The notes under the pieces are model-generated. The model was not told the origin of the DNA and searched no databases. It saw only the letters and a list, made by a program, of their open reading frames with translations. Source: CALIBK01 sp037444165 (GTDB taxonomy: Bacteria > Desulfobacterota > BSN033 > UBA1163). From it: 18,895 nucleotides of DNA. A program made the position numbers and the translations under genes. Positions within the stretch are counted from its first letter, which is position 1. The number at the start of each line of letters is the position of its first letter. Below are positions 13,098-18,895 of the stretch, piece by piece. The stretch lies in assembly GCA_037444165.1 (NCBI GenBank), contig JBBIMX010000054.1, positions 1 through 18,895 of the forward strand. The letters are read 5' to 3'.

Positions 13098-14780
13098 TTA
13101 ATTGGATGGGGGAATTATTTTATTGTCTAAGCCACACTCCTTGATCTTATAGAGGAGCGCTTTATAGCTAATATTAAGAAGACCTGCGGCCTTTTTGCGA
13201 TTCCAATTGGTCATCTCTAAGGCCCTGGCAATCACCTCGGTCTCCGCCTTGATCATGGCCTCTCGATGCACTTCTTTCAAAGAAGGCCAGAGTTTCTTGT
13301 TCAGGATCACTCTCTTTGGATCGGAGAGGACTTCATTTTCTACGGAAGGGACCAATTCCTCGAGAATCGCTTTCTCCCCTCCCAGAACGACAATTCTTTG
13401 AATCATATTCTCAAGTTCCCTCACATTGCCTGGCCAATGATACTGAAGGAACGCCTTCATCAGGCGATCAGAGAGAGGACTGAGTTTACGGCCAAATTTT
13501 TTCGAAAACTTATTAAGAAAGTATTCCACGAAAATGGGAATCTCTTCTTTTCTTTCTCTTAAGGGGGGAAGGGTAATATTGACCACATTTAAGCGATAAT
13601 AGAGGTCTTCCCTAAATTTTCCTTGTTTAATGGCTTCTTCAATATTTTTGTTCGTAGCGACCAACACCCTCACGTCCACTCGAACATCCCCCTTCCCTCC
13701 TAACCTTGAGAACTCCCTATCCTGAAGGACCTGAAGAAGTTTGCTCTGAAGGGAGAGACTCATCTCTGAGATTTCGTCAAGGAAGATCGTCCCCTCATGG
13801 GCCAGTTCAAATTTCCCCAATTTTTGCCGATACGCCCCTGTAAATGCACCCTTTTCATAGCCAAAGAGCTCACTTTCAAGAAGCTCGGAAGGCAGGGCAG
13901 CACAATTGACTTTCACAAAGGGCTTATCCCGCCGGAAAGAATTTAGATGAATGGAACGAGCCACCACTTCCTTACCTGTCCCACTTTCTCCCTGGATGAG
14001 AACGGTCACATCGGTATTGGCCACTCGATCGATCATCTCCTTGATTCGCTGCATCTTTTCATGGGCATAGATAAAGATTCCATTCTCCCGGGTCATCTCC
14101 CCTACTTCGACAAAGGTGGTAGAGGCACAAGAAGAACTCTCCTTTTCGGGTTGAGATAGAGATTTATTGGAAACTTTGATTAGACGGTTCATCTCATTGA
14201 TCTCTAAAAAGAATCGGGTGGAGGTTAAAGCCGCTCCTACTTGATTGGTGATATAGGTCAGGATGGTCTGGTAGCTTTCGTCAAAGGCCCCTTTCTTCGA
14301 ATGGCTCAGATTAAAAACCCCAACAATTTGATCCCCTTCTTTGATTGGATAACAGATCAATGACCTGACCCGATGGCTTAACCCTTCCGCTTTTACAAAT
14401 CGGGGTTCCTGATGGACATCGTTGATCATTACCGCCTTTCCTTCCTTTAAAACCCAACCGGCTACTCCTTCACCCAACTTAAATCGTTTAGCCTTCTCTA
14501 AGGCTTCTGAATCATATATCGTTTCCTTTTCGTTTCGGCTTCTTGCCGCTCGAATGATTAAATCGCCTGAAGCAGGATCTTTTAGCATCAAAGAACAGTT
14601 TTCAGCATCCATCTCCTCAATGACAGCATCTAAAATTGCCTTACAGGTCTCTCCAAAGTCAGGGACATGTTGAAGGGCATTCTGGACTTTATGGAAAAGG
14701 ATGAAAGCCCTGCTATTGCCGGGGAGTAACTGGTCAGAACTTAAAGGAAACTTAGCCTCTTTAAATGAGTTTCCTTCCAT
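13098..14780 (-). CDS. GAF-domain sigma-54 transcriptional activator
   Basis: An NifA/NorR-like layout: a GAF domain (about 40-190, with LGEGVAGWVLKEGKAVMINDV), an AAA+ domain, and a C-terminal Fis helix-turn-helix (about 515-552, NWNRKKAAGLLNISYKALLY). Walker A GESGTGKE (264-271), GAFTGA (311-316), Walker B IFLDEI (Asp-Glu near 335-336) and sensor ATN are all canonical, so this should be an active ATPase. The GAF domain could bind a small ligand; which one is unknown. A GTG 18 bases upstream lies before the AAGGAGG tract, so the start is the ATG at 14780. Its DNA-binding domain is close to that of the activator at 11674-12774, suggesting related sites. It is the second gene after a pseudo-receiver. 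Confidence 0.92.
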   Translation of the reverse strand: MEGNSFKEAKFPLSSDQLLPGNSRAFILFHKVQNALQHVPDFGETCKAILDAVIEEMDAENCSLMLKDPASGDLIIRAARSRNEKETIYDSEALEKAKRFKLGEGVAGWVLKEGKAVMINDVHQEPRFVKAEGLSHRVRSLICYPIKEGDQIVGVFNLSHSKKGAFDESYQTILTYITNQVGAALTSTRFFLEINEMNRLIKVSNKSLSQPEKESSSCASTTFVEVGEMTRENGIFIYAHEKMQRIKEMIDRVANTDVTVLIQGESGTGKEVVARSIHLNSFRRDKPFVKVNCAALPSELLESELFGYEKGAFTGAYRQKLGKFELAHEGTIFLDEISEMSLSLQSKLLQVLQDREFSRLGGKGDVRVDVRVLVATNKNIEEAIKQGKFREDLYYRLNVVNITLPPLRERKEEIPIFVEYFLNKFSKKFGRKLSPLSDRLMKAFLQYHWPGNVRELENMIQRIVVLGGEKAILEELVPSVENEVLSDPKRVILNKKLWPSLKEVHREAMIKAETEVIARALEMTNWNRKKAAGLLNISYKALLYKIKECGLDNKIIPPSN

Positions 14781-14843
14781 AACATCCCCTCCTTTCACCT
14801 TTAAAGCACCCTGGAGATTAGACTCTCCTCTGGGCTACTTAAA

Positions 14844-15299
14844 TTATAATGATCTGGTTTCGTTTGGATGATGGATTAATCTCTGTCTCATCAATTCCTT
14901 TTCAATCTTTCTTTTCTGAATCCTCAGCCTTCTATATCTCAGCCCTTTTTTGAGATGAAGGAGAATCTTCTCGCTTGAGAAGGGTTTAATAAATAAGTCG
15001 TCCACCCCAGAAGTGAGAATCCTTTTATATTCTTTATCTTCTACCTCGTATTGGGTAAGCATCATGACATAAAGATCTGGAAAATTCTTTTTCAACTCCC
15101 GGATATGATCCACCATACATTGAGTCCCAGCCCAATACTCCGTAATTAAACCTGATATTTCGAACTCCCTGAAGTTCTGTTTGAGTCGATCGATGTCTTG
15201 AAGGGCAATCACAATATATCGCTCACTCTCTAATAAGGCCTTAAGAATCCACCTTGTATGAGGCTCCTGGTCAAATATGAGGATGGTTTCTTTTGGCAT
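14844..15299 (-). CDS. Stand-alone pseudo-receiver (Asp replaced by Glu)
   Basis: A single CheY-like receiver of 151 residues with no output domain. ILIFDQE gives only one of the two acidic pocket residues (D10, then Q11). The phospho-acceptor position reads LITEYWAG with Glu at 54, and Thr82 (MMLTQ) and Lys105 (FIKPF) are kept. Glu for Asp often mimics the phosphorylated form, so it may be locked 'on' or act by protein contact; this is inference. A further start at 15368 is in frame, but the residues before PKETILIF are not receiver-like, and CGGAG lies 8 bases before the ATG at 15299. The C-terminus (KILLHLKKGLRYRRL) closely parallels that of the receiver at 15604-16446. The gene precedes the GAF-type activator gene by 63 bases. 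Confidence 0.82.
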   Translation of the reverse strand: MPKETILIFDQEPHTRWILKALLESERYIVIALQDIDRLKQNFREFEISGLITEYWAGTQCMVDHIRELKKNFPDLYVMMLTQYEVEDKEYKRILTSGVDDLFIKPFSSEKILLHLKKGLRYRRLRIQKRKIEKELMRQRLIHHPNETRSL

Positions 15300-15392
15300 T
15301 CCAAGATTCTCCGATGGGATTATATTTAAAAATCGAAAAAATATTGGCTTGTCCGGAGAACAAGCCATAAATTTGGATCGATTTTACATATA

Positions 15393-15407
15393 GCAATTTA
15401 AATACCA
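15393..15407 (-). promoter_or_regulatory. Candidate sigma-54 promoter before the pseudo-receiver gene
   Basis: The minus strand reads TGGTAT-TTAAA-TTGC. GG and GC have correct spacing, and one consensus position differs (T for C after GG). Transcription would start near 15381, inside the extended reading frame, which agrees with translation starting at 15299. Confidence 0.5.
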
Positions 15408-15408
15408 T

Positions 15409-15436
15409 TTAGGAGAAGAAAATAAATTTCTCCTAA
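15409..15436. other. 9-bp inverted repeat next to the candidate -24 element
   Basis: TTAGGAGAA (15409-15417) and TTCTCCTAA (15428-15436) form a perfect dyad with a 10-base spacer, directly upstream of the -24 box. It may be a regulator site or a transcript hairpin; no T-run follows on the minus strand. It shares AGGAGAA/TTCTCCT with 12921-12981. Confidence 0.4.
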
Positions 15437-15505
15437 TCTCTTAATTTCAAAAAGTTTTTTTAATTCTCTCTTTTTAATTTAGAGAGTTGATTCCCTTCTG
15501 TTTTG

Positions 15506-15536
15506 ACCTTTTGGGAAAAATGTTGAGCCAAAAGGT
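15506..15536 (-). other. Stem-loop downstream of the receiver/GGDEF-like gene
   Basis: ACCTTTTGG (15506-15514) and CCAAAAGGT (15528-15536) make a perfect 9-bp stem with a 13-base loop, 67 bases past the stop codon at 15604. No T-run follows on the minus strand (next bases CAAAACAG), so terminator function is only possible. The rest of the gap 15300-15603 holds no gene that I can support. Confidence 0.4.
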
Positions 15537-15603
15537 AAAAGAGAGATTAAATCTTCAATGATTGCGGGAAATTAAAGAAATGGCTTAAAAGGGAAACGGG
15601 AAG

Positions 15604-16446
15604 TTAGAATCTTAATGACTCTAAAATATCCGACTGCTCGGGGAATGTAAGAGATTGAAAAGAAAGGCTCTTTATGACCTCCTCAAACCTTTCGGATCGA
15701 AAGGGAGGATACTCTTTAATCAATCCTTCAAGCCTTTGCTGAAGGGCCTGACAACCAACCCGATTTGTTTCTGGAAGAAGAAGACCTATCTCACCATTGT
15801 TTTTACTTACAACGTCTTCTTCTCTTGTATTTTTTCTAATAAGATCTAAAAATTCTTTATGGAATCGATTAAGTTGGTCTTTTTCAATCTTATCGACCAT
15901 GACTTTAATGAACAGGATTGAGAAGGGATGATGATGGCGCTTCGACCTCTTCAATTCCTTTTGTAGAGAGGTCTGGAAATAATTCTTATTAAAGATTAAG
16001 CGATGGAGTGTCTCACTAATCGGATCGACCAGATTAAATCTTTTTAGTTCGTTAAGGCGAAGAATCAACTCCCTCTGTTTTAAGCCTTTTTTAATATGAA
16101 CAAGGATTTTATCAGGAGAATAGGGTTTGAGTATAAATTCGTCTAAACCGGTTTCGAAGAGTCTTTCGTATGTTTCACTATCGATGATGGCATTGGCAAT
16201 CATGATGATATAAGTTTCGGGAGTGGTCTGCTTCACTCTTCTTATGAATTCTTCTGTCACTTCGTAGGGATAGAGATATTCAATGATAAGGATAGAATAA
16301 TTTTTTTCACTCAGATAAGAGTTAGCCTCCTCTATATTGGATGCTGATTCGACCGAATATCCTTCTTCTCTCAGGATTATCTGATAGGCATTTATCAGAT
16401 TTTTGAAAGGGTCGATAAGAAGGATTGAGGGAATGGTCATCGTCAT
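15604..16446 (-). CDS. Pseudo-receiver fused to a degenerate GGDEF domain
   Basis: Residues 5-125 form a receiver domain in which SILLIDPF keeps a single acidic residue (D12), the acceptor site reads ILIIEYLYP with Glu at 56, and Lys107 (ILKPYS) is kept. Residues about 140-245 are GGDEF-like: DPISETLHRLIF replaces the usual D-x-LTGLxNRRxF, then KELKRSKRHHHPFSILF, REED at 208-211 (RxxD), NNGEI where GGDEF belongs, and GLLLPETNRVG. The RxxD-to-signature gap is one residue shorter than canonical. Neither phosphorylation nor cyclase activity is expected; c-di-GMP binding or partner binding is plausible. The NTRE-D and GLLLP-TNR-G stretches closely match the N-terminus of the phosphoglycosyl transferase. 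No Shine-Dalgarno precedes the ATG, and a weak -24/-12 match lies right before it. Confidence 0.85.
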   Translation of the reverse strand: MTMTIPSILLIDPFKNLINAYQIILREEGYSVESASNIEEANSYLSEKNYSILIIEYLYPYEVTEEFIRRVKQTTPETYIIMIANAIIDSETYERLFETGLDEFILKPYSPDKILVHIKKGLKQRELILRLNELKRFNLVDPISETLHRLIFNKNYFQTSLQKELKRSKRHHHPFSILFIKVMVDKIEKDQLNRFHKEFLDLIRKNTREEDVVSKNNGEIGLLLPETNRVGCQALQQRLEGLIKEYPPFRSERFEEVIKSLSFQSLTFPEQSDILESLRF

Positions 16447-16459
16447 TTAAAATATTAAT

Positions 16460-16474
16460 ACAAATTTAATGCCA
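16460..16474 (-). promoter_or_regulatory. Weak sigma-54-like promoter candidate
   Basis: The minus strand reads TGGCAT-TAAAT-TTGT: the -24 half is intact but the -12 GC is GT. Transcription would start only about two bases before the ATG, implying an almost leaderless message. An A/T tract (16482-16504) lies upstream. Low confidence. Confidence 0.25.
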
Positions 16475-16500
16475 AGTTGACTGTTTTTTTATTTTTATTT

Positions 16501-17874
16501 TTATTTGGCTCGCTTGATGTGATATTTATTCATTCGATTGACTAACATCTTTCTTGTCATTCCAAGTAGTTTTGCCGCCTTTTCCTGATTCCATTCTGCC
16601 TCTTCGAGTTTGGTCAAAATCCATTTTCTCTCTATTTCTGAAACGATCTGAGGAAGGTCGACTTTTCCTTCCATGGATGGAGGAGTTTCATCTTCCATGA
16701 AGAATTGAGGGGGAAGGTCATTGAGAGTAATGGTTGTATCCCTGCTTAAAACAATCATCTGCTGAATCACATTGGCCAATTCTCGAACGTTTCCGGGCCA
16801 TGAAAATTTCATAAGGCGATCCATCACTTCAGGCGAAATCTTAATAGAGGGTTTCCCTTTCGAATACTTTTTTATAAAATGGTTTACCAAAAGGGGAATA
16901 TCTGAAACCCTCTCCCTCAAAGGGGGGATCTTAATGGGAACCACGCTCAATCGATAATATAAGTCCTTCCTGAAATTCCCCCGTTCCACCTCTCCTGCCA
17001 GATCTCTGTTGGTCGTTGAAATAATACGGACATCCACCTGAATGGGTCGACTATCCCCTACCCTCTCAAACTCCTTTTCCTCGATCACCCTGAGGAGAGT
17101 CTTTTGAAGGTGAAGAGGGATCTCACTGATTTCATCAAGAATCACCGTTCCTCCATCTGCAGCTTGAAAGCGACCGATGGTATCTTTCACTGCTCCTGTA
17201 AAGGCCCCTTTACTGTGACCGAATAGTTCGCTCGTGAGAAGGGTTTCGGTGAGGGCACCGCAGTTGATCGTGATCAAAGGTTTATCTTTTCTTATACTAT
17301 TATAGTGAATGGTCTTTGCGACGAGATCCTTTCCTGTTCCACTCTCTCCCTGAATCAGAATCGTCGTGTCGGTTTGAGCCACTCTTCTTATCATTTCAAA
17401 GATTTCGAGCATTTTGGGATGATTTCCAACAATATTGGGAAAGGAATACTTCTCACTTACCTCTCTTCTGAGAGAATCGAGTTCTCTTTCCATTTCATAG
17501 GCTTTAATGGCCTGACGGACAATGGTAAAGAATCGGTCCAAATCGTTAAAAACAGGCTTCTCAAAAAAGTAGAAGGCTCCTTTCTTCAATGCCTCCACAG
17601 CCATGGAAACAGAACCATAGGCGGTGATGAGAATGACAGGAATATCGTATCCATTCCGCTTGATTTCGGAAAGAAGCTCCATTCCGGTCAGATCTGGCAT
17701 TCTCTCATCGGTGATCACGAGATTAACCGATTCCCGCTCTAACTTTTCCAGGGCTTCTTTCCCGCTCTCGGCGGTAATGGTATGAAACCCTTCTTCGGTT
17801 AGGATTTCAGAGAGTCCAAAGAGGGAGTGGGGTTCATCATCTACAATAAGAATGGAAGGTGATTTTCCCATCAT
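16501..17874 (-). CDS. NtrC-family sigma-54 response regulator
   Basis: Receiver (about 5-125) with a canonical pocket: VDDE (11-14), acceptor D56 in VITDERMP, and Lys106 (FEKP). The AAA+ domain (about 145-385) has Walker A GESGTGKD (176-183), GAFTGA (223-228), Walker B VILDEI (244-249) and sensor TTN. The Fis-type helix-turn-helix is at about 415-452 (EWNQEKAAKLLGMTRKMLVNRM). All key residues are present, so phosphorylation-controlled activation of sigma-54 promoters is expected. Its start overlaps the stop of the kinase gene (ATGATG/TGA), marking the kinase as its likely partner; a second ATG three bases on is equally possible as the start. Confidence 0.95.
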   Translation of the reverse strand: MMGKSPSILIVDDEPHSLFGLSEILTEEGFHTITAESGKEALEKLERESVNLVITDERMPDLTGMELLSEIKRNGYDIPVILITAYGSVSMAVEALKKGAFYFFEKPVFNDLDRFFTIVRQAIKAYEMERELDSLRREVSEKYSFPNIVGNHPKMLEIFEMIRRVAQTDTTILIQGESGTGKDLVAKTIHYNSIRKDKPLITINCGALTETLLTSELFGHSKGAFTGAVKDTIGRFQAADGGTVILDEISEIPLHLQKTLLRVIEEKEFERVGDSRPIQVDVRIISTTNRDLAGEVERGNFRKDLYYRLSVVPIKIPPLRERVSDIPLLVNHFIKKYSKGKPSIKISPEVMDRLMKFSWPGNVRELANVIQQMIVLSRDTTITLNDLPPQFFMEDETPPSMEGKVDLPQIVSEIERKWILTKLEEAEWNQEKAAKLLGMTRKMLVNRMNKYHIKRAK

Positions 17875-18895
17875 CTCTCTCCCAAACGGCGGCCAATGGG
17901 AAGCTCGATCTTTACAGTGGTTCCTTTATTTTCCTCACTTTCAATCTCGATCTTCCCATGATGTCGCTCTTCTATGATTCTCCGACAGAGGGCTAACCCA
18001 AGGCCTGTTCCTCTTTGTTTGGTCGTAAAGAAGGGCTGAAAAAGATAGGGCATTCTATCTCGACTGATTCCCACCCCATTATCTGTGAAGGTGACCCTGA
18101 CACATCTTGGGTTCTCCTGAACCTCTTGGGTACGGATGACCAGTTCTCCTCCTTCTGGCATAGCCTCGAAGGCATTCCGGATGATATTTAAAAAAACCTG
18201 TTTGATCTCCTCATAATTAGCGTAAATCTTTGGAAGATTGGAATCCTTCTCAACGGTGATTTTAATAGGTGGAGATTCCAAATCGTAGGTATGATTGACG
18301 ATGTTCATCACTACAGAAAGAACTTCATTTAGATCTATTTCGGTGAAGCGGATGAAAGTTGAAGGCCGGACGAAATTGAGGCACTCCTGGACGAAATTAT
18401 TGAGGTGTTGAACTTCATCGTCAATAATTGTGATCGATTGTTTTAAGATCTCATCTTTTAAATTGGAGCGCTTCCGAATGATGGTAAGAGCCCCTGAGAT
18501 GGCGTGTAGAGGATTTCGGATCTCATGGGCTAAAAAAGGGAAAAATCTTTCGAGGGAGGAGTATCGCGATGACAGTCTATCTTCTATTTGAGAATCCCGT
18601 ATCTCTATGGCATTTTCTACAGATCTTAAAAAGGCTTCATGATCGATAGGTTTTGAGATGAAATCAATGGCCCCTTTTCTCATTAAATCCACAGCCACCT
18701 GTTCCCCCCCAAAACCCGTCACAATCACTACCGCTATGTCTCTATCTATCTCTTTTAATCTTTTTAACACCTCTTCACCAGAAATATCGGGGAGTTTCAG
18801 GTCGAGAAGGACCAATTCGGGTTTCTCTGATATGGCCTTATCGATGGCTGTCTTCCCATCCATGGCCACAGAAATGATAAACTCTTTTTGTTTAA
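17871..18895 (-). CDS. Receiver-histidine kinase protein (5' end outside the window)
   Basis: The reading frame is open to the window edge. A GTG at 18869 could start it, but codons further upstream (EFIISVAMDG) continue a receiver domain, so the true start lies beyond 18895. Counting from that GTG, the receiver has acceptor D23 (LVLLDLKLP) and Lys73 (ISKP). Next is the HisKA box FLAHEIRNPL (phospho-acceptor His115), then the ATPase domain with N box NIIRNAFEAMP, G1 FTDNGVGI, the F box region FQPFFTTK and G2 GTGLGLALC. There is no membrane segment or sensory domain in the visible part. It probably takes phosphate from an upstream kinase, or senses through it, and passes it to the overlapping NtrC-type regulator. 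Confidence 0.93.
   Translation of the reverse strand, partial: KQKEFIISVAMDGKTAIDKAISEKPELVLLDLKLPDISGEEVLKRLKEIDRDIAVVIVTGFGGEQVAVDLMRKGAIDFISKPIDHEAFLRSVENAIEIRDSQIEDRLSSRYSSLERFFPFLAHEIRNPLHAISGALTIIRKRSNLKDEILKQSITIIDDEVQHLNNFVQECLNFVRPSTFIRFTEIDLNEVLSVVMNIVNHTYDLESPPIKITVEKDSNLPKIYANYEEIKQVFLNIIRNAFEAMPEGGELVIRTQEVQENPRCVRVTFTDNGVGISRDRMPYLFQPFFTTKQRGTGLGLALCRRIIEERHHGKIEIESEENKGTTVKIELPIGRRLGER

Noticed and set aside
15300..15368. N-terminal extension of the stand-alone receiver
   Set aside because: The 23 extra residues are not receiver-like, the ribosome binding site fits the inner ATG, and the candidate promoter would start transcription only about 13 bases before the outer ATG.
17305..17742. 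Plus-strand open frame of 145 codons
   Set aside because: It is opposite the NtrC-type gene, whose domain motifs are unambiguous on the minus strand.

Overview
The window reads as one polysaccharide (capsule/EPS or LPS-type) locus. Every supported gene lies on the minus strand, so transcription runs from high to low coordinates. The base composition is moderately AT-rich. Three sigma-54 activators, a Wza/Wzz/outer-membrane export set of the exosortase-associated (XrtA-like) EPS type, and many short tandem repeats suggest a Gram-negative, probably a Desulfobacterota ('deltaproteobacterial') or Nitrospirota-like organism. That assignment is inference; no rRNA or marker gene is present.

Right part (18895 to about 13098), regulation. 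A receiver-histidine kinase protein runs off the window edge and overlaps an NtrC-type sigma-54 response regulator. Next come a receiver fused to a degenerate GGDEF domain and a stand-alone receiver; in both receivers Glu stands where the phospho-accepting Asp belongs. The stand-alone receiver is followed by a GAF-AAA+-Fis sigma-54 activator. A clear -24/-12 sequence (12856-12870) opens the next unit, and two weaker matches precede the two pseudo-receiver genes.

Middle (12774 to 5169), export operon. The order is a sigma-54 activator with no sensory domain and altered catalytic residues, a stand-alone degenerate GGDEF protein, a Wza-like periplasmic export protein, an outer-membrane beta-barrel, a Wzz-like chain-length protein, an ExeA/GspA-like AAA ATPase, a CpsD-like tyrosine autokinase, and a NusG/RfaH/UpxY-like antiterminator.

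Left part (about 5168 to 180), sugar genes. About 500 bp of stem-loops and four kinds of short tandem repeat follow the antiterminator gene. Then come two small uncharacterised proteins (one coiled coil, one Cys-rich), an initiating phosphoglycosyl transferase with an N-terminal degenerate GGDEF domain, and a dehydrogenase, acetyltransferase and aminotransferase that match the WbpB-WbpD-WbpE steps to a 2,3-diacetamido-uronic acid. The flippase, polymerase, other glycosyltransferases and any exosortase are not in the window.

The most interesting signal is one degenerate GGDEF module used three times: fused to the initiating transferase, alone in the export operon, and fused to a pseudo-receiver. 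All three have lost the GGDEF signature but keep an RxxD motif at or near the usual I-site spacing. This suggests the regulators and the first biosynthetic enzyme may share a c-di-GMP input, or may pair through this module.
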